This document shows, piece by piece, positions 7,011-13,195 of a DNA stretch of 14,300 nt. The notes below the pieces were generated by a model. The model was not told the origin of the DNA. It did no database searches and worked only from the letters and a program-made list of their open reading frames with translations. The DNA is from an uncultured Lachnobacterium sp. Lineage in GTDB: Bacteria > Bacillota > Clostridia > Lachnospirales > Lachnospiraceae. Location: assembly GCA_900550545.1 (NCBI GenBank), contig URSS01000055.1, forward strand, positions 1 to 14,300. Reading direction: 5' to 3'. Positions within the stretch are counted from its first letter, which is position 1. Each line of letters begins with the position of its first letter. The translations under genes and the position numbers were made by a program.

Positions 7011-7039
7011 TTGACAGCATAGTTAGTGTGTGCTAACTT
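7011..7039 (+). promoter_or_regulatory. promoter-like site with operator palindrome
   Basis: A perfect -35 TTGACA (7011-7016) is followed after 17 bp by a poor -10 TAACTT (7034-7039). The spacer and -10 hold the inverted repeat AGTTAG-TGTGTG-CTAACT (7021-7038), shaped like operators of TetR or DtxR-type repressors. Tandem TTGACATTGACA follows at 7038-7049 without a partner -10. It is the only promoter-like signal upstream of the hydrolase start at 7088. Confidence 0.45.
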
Positions 7040-7087
7040 GACATTGACAGGAACGATAAGCGTTGAGATCAAGTCGAGGGAAAAACT

Positions 7088-8017
7088 ATGAAAAAGCTGT
7101 TTTTTGAAACCGAAAAAGATGGGTTCTACGGAACTTATTATGAAAATCCCAATCGTTCAGATTGTGCAGTGATTGGATTATTTGGAGATGATCCGAATGA
7201 CTATATGGCAAAGTGCGGTGCAAAATGGTTACACAAAAATGGTGTGAATGCGCTTTGCATGTCTCCCGGAAAGAAAAATTATAGTCATGTAAATTATCCG
7301 TTGGAGAGAATTGAGGCAGCCATTCAATGGCTGAAGAAAAATGGTAACCGAAAAATCGGAATTATGGGAATGAGTACGGCCGGTATGGATTCGCTTGTTG
7401 CGGCTTCGTATTTTCCGGATATTACATTGACTTTTGGACTTACACCAAGTGACTTTGTATGGCAGGGCTTTGAACAGGGAGAGAAAGATGGATGTAAGGA
7501 GTGGCCGGTTCCGGGTGCTTCTACTCTTTCCTGGAAAGGAAAGCCCCTTGCTTATATGCCGTTTGTGTATGAACATCCGGTATACTGGAAGAAAGTGGAA
7601 GAAGAGACAAAAGGCTCCGGTGATATTGAACGCAGCACCTGTCTGTTCATTGATTCGGAAAAAGCAAGAGAACATTCAGAAGAGGAAATGATCAAGGTTG
7701 AGAATATAAAAGGAAGGCTGTTTCTTGTTGGTGCAGATGATGATTCCTTCTGGGAAGCGGGAAAATATATCCGCCGCATGGACCAGCGGTTAAAGGAGCG
7801 TCCTCATACCTGTCAATATGTACCGCTTGTGTATGAACATGGAACGCATTTTGTACTGCCGGAATCTTTGCTTCATATGGCATTGCCGGTAGGTCTTAAA
7901 TTTGTGCTGCGCTTTATATTCAGAGCGGCAAAAGAATACCCTGATGCGTGTGAAGCAACCAGAATAGATATTGACAGAAAGCTTTCTTCTGCACTAAAAG
8001 AATGGCGCGAAGAGTAG
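7088..8017 (+). CDS. BAAT-like alpha/beta hydrolase (acyl-CoA thioesterase C-terminal domain)
   Basis: Cytoplasmic protein of 309 residues resembling the C-terminal catalytic domain of bile-acid-CoA:amino acid N-acyltransferase and acyl-CoA thioesterases, without their N-terminal domain. The nucleophile elbow is GMSTAG with Ser96, followed by the family-like SLVAASYFPDI and the PSDFVWQGF segment (residues 120-128). The acid is one of D217-D219 in FLVGADDDSFW, and the histidine is H254 in YEHGTHFVLPE. The family uses Cys or Ser as nucleophile; Ser favours hydrolysis over transfer. In gut bacteria relatives are often annotated as acyl-CoA thioester hydrolase or dienelactone-type hydrolase; no substrate can be named. 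Start ATG 7088 follows GAGGG at 7076-7080. It appears intact and is followed within about 80 bases by the next gene. Confidence 0.75.
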   Translation: MKKLFFETEKDGFYGTYYENPNRSDCAVIGLFGDDPNDYMAKCGAKWLHKNGVNALCMSPGKKNYSHVNYPLERIEAAIQWLKKNGNRKIGIMGMSTAGMDSLVAASYFPDITLTFGLTPSDFVWQGFEQGEKDGCKEWPVPGASTLSWKGKPLAYMPFVYEHPVYWKKVEEETKGSGDIERSTCLFIDSEKAREHSEEEMIKVENIKGRLFLVGADDDSFWEAGKYIRRMDQRLKERPHTCQYVPLVYEHGTHFVLPESLLHMALPVGLKFVLRFIFRAAKEYPDACEATRIDIDRKLSSALKEWREE

Positions 8018-8098
8018 GGTGTGAATAAAGAATCTCGTGAATGGTCCGATATAGTAAATATAAGGGAAACAATGGATATATTTCACGGAGGAGACATT

Positions 8099-8695
8099 AT
8101 GAAAGTAGGAGAGGCAAGAGGAATCTACAGTTCTGTTCTGAAATCATACAATCAGCAGAAATTCAAACTGTCAAAGCAGCGAAATGAGCTAAAGGAACGG
8201 ATGGAAAGCACACCGGACGGTAAAACATTGTATGCCGATGAGGCAGCCACTCTGGATTTGCAATATAATGCCGTCGCAGAAAAACAGGATGAATATCAGG
8301 ATTATGTAGATCAGCTTATGGAGCAGTGGGAAAGCAAGTTTAACAGTGTTGCGGCAAAGCAGCAGGACGAGGCTGCGAAAGACTACGGTGAGGAAATGGG
8401 AAAAATCATGACGGTAGCCAGACGCATCATGCATGGAGACATTGTGCCAGCACAGGATGAGAAAAAGCTGATGGAATTTGATAAGGATCTGTACATGATG
8501 GCGAAAAATGCCGGAATGATGGCGCGGTTGGAAAAACGCAAAAAGTATAAGTCGCTTTGGGATGATGAGGAAAAGAAAGAGCGTGAGGATCCAATGGAAG
8601 CAGCTGATGCAGAGGAAGCATTTGCAGCCGGACCGGAGGTTGTGTCGGTGGAATCGGTTATGGAGGCAGCGACCGGAGAGATGGAGTCGGAATAA
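8099..8695 (+). CDS. hypothetical coiled-coil-like protein
   Basis: I do not recognise the family. The product has 198 residues and no signal peptide or membrane segment. Residues 1-110 are strongly helical and charged (QQKFKLSKQRNELKERME, then YNAVAEKQDEYQDYVDQLME) with heptad-like spacing, suggesting coiled coil. A conserved-looking block GKIMTVARRIMHGDIVPAQD (about residues 100-120) is followed by DEKKLMEFDKDLYMMAKNAG. The last 45 residues are very acidic and low in complexity (EDPMEAADAEEAF..). The frame opens at GTG 8021, but GGAGG at 8089-8093 directly before ATG 8099 and the protein pattern favour that start. Soluble structural, secretion or phage-like adaptor roles are possible but unsupported. 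No clear terminator follows. Confidence 0.7.
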   Translation: MKVGEARGIYSSVLKSYNQQKFKLSKQRNELKERMESTPDGKTLYADEAATLDLQYNAVAEKQDEYQDYVDQLMEQWESKFNSVAAKQQDEAAKDYGEEMGKIMTVARRIMHGDIVPAQDEKKLMEFDKDLYMMAKNAGMMARLEKRKKYKSLWDDEEKKEREDPMEAADAEEAFAAGPEVVSVESVMEAATGEMESE

Positions 8696-8901
8696 GAGTA
8701 AATATTCTATTGACTTGGTCACGTGAGCATTTGACGTTTCGTCTATCTGTACTATTATAATAGCATTTGATTTTATATGTGTTTCGATATTCTTCACGAA
8801 ACGGGAGTTTGACAGTTAAATAACATGAGCGGTTTCAAAAAATAAAAAAAATTAAAATTATGAAACCGATATCCAAAAAGTAATCATTTTGAAAGTTTTG
8901 T
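8696..8901 (+). other. intergenic region with an orphan promoter and inverted repeats
   Basis: No protein gene is seen. TTGACG (8731-8736) and TATAAT (8756-8761) are 19 bp apart, a possible promoter with the long spacing of MerR-type control. Downstream are two inverted repeats: GTTTCG/CGAAAC (8781-8786 and 8797-8802) and CGGTTTCA/TGAAACCG (8830-8837 and 8861-8868, AT-rich loop of 23). A micro-ORF ATG 8825 (MSGFKK) lacks a suitable ribosome-binding site. This may be a small RNA or the leftover front of a deleted gene. Confidence 0.35.
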
Positions 8902-8930
8902 TTGACTTTTTAGAAAAAGAGAAATATAAT
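8902..8930 (+). promoter_or_regulatory. strong promoter of the MATE leader
   Basis: TTGACT (8902-8907) and a perfect TATAAT (8925-8930) are separated by the ideal 17 bp. Transcription is expected at about 8937, only three bases before the first hairpin, so the transcript starts with that structure. Confidence 0.75.
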
Positions 8931-8939
8931 AATTTTCAA

Positions 8940-8990
8940 ACGAGTAGCAAACGAGCGTAAATCCAGTTTTGCTGCTCGTTTTTTATTTTT
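8940..8990 (+). terminator. leader hairpin 1 with U-tract (attenuator candidate)
   Basis: The arms 8940-8951 (ACGAGTAGCAAA) and 8968-8979 pair over 12 bp with one G-U pair; a T run follows from 8979 (TTTTTT, A, TTTTT). The loop carries AGCGTAAATCCAG (8954-8966). It has the form of an intrinsic terminator at the very 5' end of the transcript and would release an RNA of about 50 nt. An alternative pairing of GAGC (8953-8956) with GCTC (8974-8977) would compete with the terminator stem. Confidence 0.7.
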
Positions 8991-9006
8991 ATAATGCCAT
9001 GAAAAA

Positions 9007-9060
9007 GTGTGTAGCTTATCAGCGTAAGTCCAGCTTGTGAGATAAGTACATGCTTTTTTT
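9007..9060 (+). terminator. leader hairpin 2 with U-tract (attenuator candidate)
   Basis: Arms 9007-9013 and 9047-9053 (7 pairs, two of them G-U) stack on CTTATC/GATAAG (9015-9020 and 9041-9046), with G9014 bulged, followed by TTTTTTT up to 9060. The apical part begins AGCGTAAGTCCAG (9021-9033), which differs from the loop of hairpin 1 at a single base, and can form a small inner AGC/GCT stem. The U-tract ends only 8 bases before the MATE ribosome-binding site. Confidence 0.65.
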
Positions 9061-9087
9061 ATGCAGAAAAAGGAGGATTCAGTTAAG

Positions 9088-10467
9088 ATGGCAGAAAGTA
9101 ACAGGATGAAGGAGATGCCGGTCAATAAGCTCATGGTACAGATGGGAATACCGATGATCTTATCTATGGCATTGCAGGCGGTCTACAATATTGTGGACAG
9201 CGCTTTTGTCGGGAACATGAAGGAGGGAAGCGAAGCCGCATTAAATGCATTGACGCTGGTATTTCCGGTACAGATGCTCATGGTAGCAGTAGGAATCGGA
9301 ACCGGTGTGGGAACAAATGCACTTCTTGCGAGGACACTTGGACAGGGAAACAGCAAAAAAGCAGCAAAAGTTGCGGGAAATAGTTTATTTCTTGGAGTAA
9401 TTATTTATGCGGTATGTCTATTGTTTGGAATTTTCGGAGTGAAAACCTATATTTCATCGCAGACGGTTGATCCGGAAGTAATTGCAATGGGAACGAGTTA
9501 TCTTCGAATATGCTGCGTGATTTCGTTTGGAATTATCTTCTTTTCCCTGTTTGAAAAATTATTGCAGGCAACCGGACGTTCTCTTTATTCTACAATTGGT
9601 CAGGTAGTGGGGGCAGTGGTAAATATTATTCTTGATCCAATTATGATTTATGGTATTGGACCTGTTCCTGAAATGGGAGTAGAAGGTGCTGCGTATGCGA
9701 CAGTAATCGGACAGGTTGCATCGGCAGTATTACTCTTCATTTTTCATATAAAATTAAATAAAGAGTTTGAACATGGAGCGAAGTACATGATGCCGGATGC
9801 TGGAATTATAAAAGAAATTTATTCGATCGGACTTCCGGCGATCATTGCACAGGCACTGATGTCAATCATGGTATATGTGATGAATCTGATCTTAAAATTT
9901 AATCCTTCAGCGCAGACGGCATACGGATTGTTTTATAAAGTGCAGCAGTTTGTGTTATTCCTTGCATTTGGTCTGCGTGATGCGATCACACCAATCATCG
10001 CTTTTTCCTATGGAATGGGAAGTAAAAAGCGAATTAAGGATGGCATTAAATACGGGTTGATTTATACGATCGCACTTATGATCCTCGGTGTGTTGATCAC
10101 GGAAATTTTTCCGGGTGCATTTGCAACTTTATTTAACGCAGGACAGTCAAGAGAATATTTTATTGGAGCCATGAGAATTATCTCCATCAGCTTTATTTTT
10201 GCGGGAATCAATGTCGCATATCAGGGGATTTATCAGGCATTGGATGGTGGTATGGAGTCACTTGTAATCTCGTTGCTCAGACAGCTTGTAATTATATTAC
10301 CGTTGGCAGGCATTTTTTCTATTTTCGTCCGAAATGGACAGATGGGAGTTTCGCTGATCTGGTGGGCGTTCCCAATCACAGAGTTTATCGCGTGTCTGGC
10401 CGGCTATGCATTTTTAAAGAGAATCCGTAAAACAAAAGTAGATGTTTTAAGTGAAAGGGAGATGTGA
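9088..10467 (+). CDS. MATE-family efflux transporter
   Basis: Multidrug and toxin extrusion pump in the cytoplasmic membrane, driven by Na+ or H+. The 459-residue product has about twelve hydrophobic segments in two homologous halves. The N-terminus carries the family pattern MPVNKLMVQMGIPMILSMAL, QAVYNIVDSAFVGN and TNALLARTLGQGNSKKA; the second half repeats it as GLPAIIAQALMSIMVYVMN and ITPIIAFSYGMGSKKRIKDG. Length is normal for the family. The frame is open from 9061, but AAAGGAGG at 9069-9076 fixes the start at ATG 9088. It lies behind a leader with two terminator-like hairpins and so is probably controlled by attenuation. Its stop overlaps the region of the next start codon, indicating a two-gene operon with the cytidylate-kinase-like gene. 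Drug or metabolite substrate is unknown. Confidence 0.9.
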   Translation: MAESNRMKEMPVNKLMVQMGIPMILSMALQAVYNIVDSAFVGNMKEGSEAALNALTLVFPVQMLMVAVGIGTGVGTNALLARTLGQGNSKKAAKVAGNSLFLGVIIYAVCLLFGIFGVKTYISSQTVDPEVIAMGTSYLRICCVISFGIIFFSLFEKLLQATGRSLYSTIGQVVGAVVNIILDPIMIYGIGPVPEMGVEGAAYATVIGQVASAVLLFIFHIKLNKEFEHGAKYMMPDAGIIKEIYSIGLPAIIAQALMSIMVYVMNLILKFNPSAQTAYGLFYKVQQFVLFLAFGLRDAITPIIAFSYGMGSKKRIKDGIKYGLIYTIALMILGVLITEIFPGAFATLFNAGQSREYFIGAMRIISISFIFAGINVAYQGIYQALDGGMESLVISLLRQLVIILPLAGIFSIFVRNGQMGVSLIWWAFPITEFIACLAGYAFLKRIRKTKVDVLSEREM

Positions 10468-10469
10468 TT

Positions 10470-11057
10470 ATGGCAAAAAGAATTATTACGATCAGCAGAG
10501 AGTTCGGAAGCGGTGGTCGTTTTATTGGGGAAGAAGTGGCAAAGCAGCTTGGCATAAAATATTATGATAAAGATATCATTGCGCAGATTGCAGAACAATC
10601 CGGCTTTTCACCGGAATATATTACGGAAAGGACAGAGTTGTCGCCAAAGAAAGGCTTGTTTGCCTACGCTTTTTCCGGGCGTGATGTCACAGGAAAATCA
10701 ATTGAGGATATGGTGTATGAAGCACAGAGGAAAGTAATTTTGGAGATTGCGGAAAAGGAAAGCTGTGTGATCATAGGACGGAATGCGGATTTTATCTTAA
10801 AAGACAGAGATGATGTGCTGAACGTTTTTATACATGGGGATATGCCGGAAAAGGTGGCGCGTATCTGTAAACTGTACAATGTTACCGAAGAGGAAGCAGA
10901 AAAAATGATGGCAGATATCGATAAAAGGCGTATGACAAATTATCGATTTTATACGGATCAGAAGTGGGGGATGGCAAAGAATTACACATTGTCACTGAAC
11001 AGTTCCGAGCTGGGATATGATCTGTGTGAGAAGATCATAATGGATTGCAAGAAATAG
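10470..11057 (+). CDS. cytidylate kinase-like family protein
   Basis: Cytoplasmic P-loop protein of 195 residues of the cytidylate-kinase-like family (PF13189 type), which resembles Cmk but is not the housekeeping enzyme. The nucleotide-binding N-terminus is ITISREFGSGGRFIGEEVA (residues 6-24), with the SREFGSGG loop typical of the family. IIGRNADFIL (about 100-109) and the arginine-rich lid MADIDKRRMTNYRFYTDQKW (about 149-168) follow. The phosphate acceptor is unknown; nucleotide kinase activity is not proven for most members. The first possible start is GTG 10464, which overlaps the MATE stop by four bases, but AAGGGA at 10455-10460 and the family start MAKRIITISREFG favour ATG 10470. It is translationally close to, and surely co-transcribed with, the MATE gene, a pairing seen repeatedly in Lachnospiraceae. 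Confidence 0.8.
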   Translation: MAKRIITISREFGSGGRFIGEEVAKQLGIKYYDKDIIAQIAEQSGFSPEYITERTELSPKKGLFAYAFSGRDVTGKSIEDMVYEAQRKVILEIAEKESCVIIGRNADFILKDRDDVLNVFIHGDMPEKVARICKLYNVTEEEAEKMMADIDKRRMTNYRFYTDQKWGMAKNYTLSLNSSELGYDLCEKIIMDCKK

Positions 11058-11089
11058 ATGAAAACAAATGTGCAATTAAGAGATACCAT

Positions 11090-11176
11090 ACATGTGACAC
11101 CCAGATCTGACTGAAGTTGTTTTGCTATTTTTTCAGTATTTCCAGAACGGGAATAATAAATGATAATTGCATTCAT
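11090..11176 (-). pseudogene. flavodoxin, N-terminal stub
   Basis: Reading leftward from ATG 11176, about 27 residues (MNAIIIYYSRSGNTEKIAKQ, then LQSDLG) match the first strand and FMN phosphate-binding loop (SRSGNTE) of a flavodoxin. After that the frame becomes unrelated sequence and runs into the antisense of the cytidylate-kinase-like gene, stopping at 10982. The remaining 110 or more residues are lost. GAAAGGAAGAG before the start is a good ribosome-binding site, and an intact promoter and operator lie upstream, so the stub may still be transcribed against the 3' end of the kinase-like gene. Confidence 0.75.
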
Positions 11177-11197
11177 ATAACTCTTCCTTTCATTATC

Positions 11198-11245
11198 CAA
11201 CACTGTGTTGTACAATATTATAAAAGTTAGAGAAACGTTTATCAA
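11198..11245 (-). promoter_or_regulatory. promoter and operator of the flavodoxin stub
   Basis: On the minus strand, -35 TTGATA (11240-11245) and -10 TATAAT (11217-11222) are 17 bp apart. The palindrome CAACACTGTGTTG (11198-11210) covers the expected start of transcription, the position of a repressor operator of TetR or MarR type. The regulator is not in the window. Confidence 0.6.
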
Positions 11246-11321
11246 CCAACCAACAAACAGATGAACTGGCTTCGTTGATACACACTTTATATATTAGTGG
11301 AGCACAGGGAGTGTTGTTGGA

Positions 11322-11355
11322 TTGACTTGTCCTTAAAATGCGGTAAAATTTAAGG
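11322..11355 (+). promoter_or_regulatory. promoter of the intact GNAT gene with inverted repeat
   Basis: TTGACT (11322-11327) and TAAAAT (11344-11349) are 16 bp apart. A perfect 7-bp inverted repeat CCTTAAA/TTTAAGG (11331-11337 and 11349-11355) straddles the -10 region, a likely operator. Its centre contains AAAATGCGG, like the repeats upstream of the ATPase. Confidence 0.55.
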
Positions 11356-11383
11356 GAAAGAATGAAAATTAGGGGAATGAGAA

Positions 11384-11869
11384 ATGAAGATAAGAACAGC
11401 AACCATGGATGATCTTAACGAGATTGCAAATGTAGAGGCAGAGTGTTTCCCAGCAACGGAGGCTGCAACGAAAGAAGAATTTGCCGGTCGAATCCGGTAT
11501 TATGGAAATCACTTCTGGATTATGTTGGAGGAAGACAAACTGATCGCATTTGTAGATGGTTTTGTAACCGATGAGGCAGATTTGACAGATGAAATGTATG
11601 AGAAGGCTGCTATGCACAACGAGGATGGTGCATGGCAGATGATATTCGGTGTCAATACACTTCCGGATTATCGTAAACACGGATATGCAGGACAACTGAT
11701 CCAATGTGCAATCAAGGATGCAAGAGAGCAGGGAAGAAAAGGACTTGTGCTGACCTGCAAGGAAAAACTGATCAAGTATTATGCAAAATTTGGTTTTGTT
11801 GATGAAGGCGTGTCCGATAAATCCACACACGGAAACGCTGTGTGGCATCAGATGCGGCTGACTTTTTAA
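11384..11869 (+). CDS. GNAT-family N-acetyltransferase
   Basis: Intact cytoplasmic acetyltransferase of 161 residues, which would transfer acetyl from acetyl-CoA to an amine. It begins MKIRTATMDDLNEIANVEAE, the usual first strand and helix. The strand-4 and pyrophosphate-binding loop are IFGVNTLPDYRKHGYAGQLI (residues 87-106), with R97-K98-H99-G100-Y101-A102 matching the R/Q-x-x-G-x-G/A motif. The end KYYAKFGFVDEGVSDKSTHG is the standard last part, with Y132/Y133 in the general acid position. The overall pattern, including the acidic loop TDEADLTDEMYEK, resembles arylalkylamine N-acetyltransferase-like GNATs; substrate is unknown. AGGGGA (11371-11376) precedes ATG 11384. It has its own promoter and ends before a bidirectional terminator. 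It is the only complete one of five GNAT genes in the window. Confidence 0.85.
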   Translation: MKIRTATMDDLNEIANVEAECFPATEAATKEEFAGRIRYYGNHFWIMLEEDKLIAFVDGFVTDEADLTDEMYEKAAMHNEDGAWQMIFGVNTLPDYRKHGYAGQLIQCAIKDAREQGRKGLVLTCKEKLIKYYAKFGFVDEGVSDKSTHGNAVWHQMRLTF

Positions 11870-11895
11870 TTCATTGTAATGCGTATAAGTAATCG

Positions 11896-11930
11896 AAAAA
11901 TCAATCGTATTTTTTTACGATTGATTTTTT
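11896..11930. terminator. bidirectional terminator
   Basis: A 14-bp perfect stem AAAAATCAATCGTA (11896-11909) and TACGATTGATTTTT (11916-11929) encloses a TTTTTT loop. The T tail serves the plus-strand GNAT gene, and the A run on the other side gives a five-U tail for the minus-strand remnant. Confidence 0.8.
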
Positions 11931-12234
11931 GATTGCTTTTGCATATAAATAGCTTACATTGTTTTTGCAATAGGTCATAAGATAATCCGGTATAAAGTTG
12001 GCGGTAAATCCATGTCCGTGATAGGCACCGATCACACTGGCGAATGCAACCTGCCAGATTACCGTGAAAGTCTGGATCGCAAAGATGATAAAAATCGGCC
12101 GGTCGCCTGGCTGGACAACGCGGAAGGCGCACATTTTTGCGAGATGACTGGACACGAAATAGGCAAGCAATCCGATGATGATATACTCTATCCACATTCC
12201 CTTTAATGCAATAAGAAAGGTTGTATTTCTTAAG
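11901..12234 (-). pseudogene. truncated DUF2798-like membrane protein
   Basis: A leftward frame encodes a hydrophobic product resembling the later half of small DUF2798-type membrane proteins: FLIALKGMWIEYIIIGLLAY, HLAKMCAFRVVQPGDRPIFI, then a second membrane helix (IIFAIQTFTVIWQVAFASVI) and GFTANFIPDYLMTYCKN. The only ATG (12197) lies inside a membrane segment and has an unsuitably close ribosome-binding site, while the frame stays open upstream into the antitoxin gene, so the true N-terminus is missing. After YCKN the text departs from the family, and the last residues (KKSIVKKYD) are coded by the terminator stem itself, meaning the frame has run past its original stop. Both ends are thus damaged. 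The family has no established function. Confidence 0.5.
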
Positions 12235-12522
12235 TTATAAGATGTTTTTGGTTGGGCTCACGGTAAGCTTCAGACCAAGATGCTGAAAAATATTAAGCAG
12301 TGTTCCGAGATTCGGAGTAGTTTTGCAAGATTCAATACGTGCTACGGATGATTGTGGTATACCACACATAGCTGCGAGATCTCTTTGGCTCAAACCAAGG
12401 GAAGTGCGCTGTTCAACCATGGCACTTACGATGGCAGAGATATTTTCAATTTCATCCATGTCTTTTCCGCTTTCAGAATCAATAGATCTTACATGTTCCT
12501 TATAGTCATTCCAGGTTTTCAT
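12235..12522 (-). CDS. HigA-like XRE antitoxin
   Basis: Helix-turn-helix protein of 95 residues starting MKTWNDYKEHVRSIDSESG. Residues 35-85 form the XRE domain: AMVEQRTSLGLSQRDLAAMC, GIPQSSVARIESCKTTPNLG, TLLNIFQHLGLKL. The form, size and position directly after a HigB/RelE-like toxin gene identify a HigA-type antitoxin that would neutralise the toxin and repress its own operon. ATG 12522 is preceded by AAAGGAGG (12534-12541 on the other strand) and lies two bases after the toxin stop codon (12525-12527), so the pair was translated as an operon in the toxin-first order typical of higBA. This gene is intact, although its partner is frameshifted. Confidence 0.8.
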   Translation of the reverse strand: MKTWNDYKEHVRSIDSESGKDMDEIENISAIVSAMVEQRTSLGLSQRDLAAMCGIPQSSVARIESCKTTPNLGTLLNIFQHLGLKLTVSPTKNIL

Positions 12523-12524
12523 AA

Positions 12525-12888
12525 TCAATCAGCCTCCTTTCGGGCAAGGTAATCATCACGTTCAGCCTTTGCCTTATCAATTTCGCGTTTGGGAGTCTTT
12601 TGTGTTTTTTTGCGGAATTGATGCAAAAGCACAAAAGTATCATTTTTGAAATAAAAATATAAAACACGATTGTTGCCTGGGCGAAGTTCCCAGATGTCAT
12701 CATCAATATGTTTTGTAATATTTTCATTAGGTCGTGTTCCGTTATCTTCGAGGAGCTGGATGTACAAAGATATCTGTTTATTGGATGCGTGCATCTTTGT
12801 TTGTAGCAGCCTTAATTCGAAGAGATTCAAGAAACTCCCAAAGTTCTGATTTGCCATTGGAATCTTCATAAAATTCAATGTTGTACAT
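12525..12888 (-). pseudogene. HigB/RelE-like toxin, frameshifted
   Basis: Two frames together encode one phage-Gp49-like/HigB toxin, an mRNA interferase of the RelE superfamily. From ATG 12888 the first frame gives MYNIEFYEDSNGKSELWEFL, ESLRIKAATNKDARIQ, then stops at 12778-12780. The second frame takes up the family sequence within two residues: NKQISLYIQLLEDNGTRPNE, NITKHIDDDIWELRPGNNRV, LYFYFKNDTFVLLHQFRKKT and a final KREIDKAKAERDDYLARKEA. The frames differ by one extra base (or two missing) at about 12780-12784. The conserved basic core with R in WELRPGNNR and the RKKT segment is all in the second part. Repaired length would be about 120 residues, normal for the family. The toxin is inactive unless frameshifting occurs or the base is a sequencing error. 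Confidence 0.8.
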
Positions 12889-12930
12889 TAGTATGTGTTC
12901 TCCGAATGTGATATATTAATTCTATACATA

Positions 12931-12951
12931 TGATAGCATTTGTGCTATCAA
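12931..12951 (-). promoter_or_regulatory. toxin-antitoxin promoter and operator
   Basis: The perfect 8-bp palindrome TGATAGCA-TTTG-TGCTATCA (12931-12950) lies 42 bases upstream of the toxin start. It overlaps a minus-strand -35 TTGATA (12946-12951); a possible -10 TATAGA follows after 19 bp. This is the usual place for HigA autorepression. Confidence 0.65.
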
Positions 12952-12962
12952 AAAGCAATTAG

Positions 12963-13177
12963 AATTTTGCTTCTACAAAATTAGTGGAAATTCTTCCCGC
13001 AGGAAAATCTAGGATGGAGGATGTAGTTGTGCCACTTGGAATAAGCAGGAGAAGTTTTATTTTGAACTGAAAAACGGAATTGTGACCGCCAAAAGTCTTG
13101 GTGGTTTTTATTCCAAGATTGATCTTGGAATTGTAAAATATCATTTTGAGGCAGTAACGGGGCATGAGGTAAAATAA
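12963..13177 (+). pseudogene. frameshifted C-terminal remnant, probably a nitroreductase
   Basis: A frame open from 12963 encodes ASTKLVEILPAGKSRMEDVV, VPLG. At 13038-13042 the meaning moves into another frame, NKQEKFYFELKNGIVTAKSL, GGFYSKIDLGIVKYHFEAVT, ending GHEVK at the stop 13175-13177. One missing base at about 13040 explains the change. The segment IDLGIVKYHFE resembles the last helix of FMN-dependent nitroreductases, where an [IV]D-x-G-I-x-x-x-H-F-E-like motif is common, but the identification is tentative. The N-terminal two thirds and the start codon are absent, cut off next to the toxin-antitoxin promoter. Confidence 0.45.
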
Positions 13178-13195
13178 TGCATACAAAGCAGGTAA

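Noticed and set aside
8189..8797. Minus-strand open frame of 202 codons opposite the coiled-coil-like gene
   Set aside because: It is rich in H, F, L and C in the way antisense of a K/E/D-rich gene is, and has no ribosome-binding site. The plus-strand gene has a strong one.
11866..12195. Alternative minus-strand frame of 109 codons over the DUF2798-like remnant
   Set aside because: It is rich in R, C, H and P with no family pattern, whereas the neighbouring frame shows coherent membrane helices.
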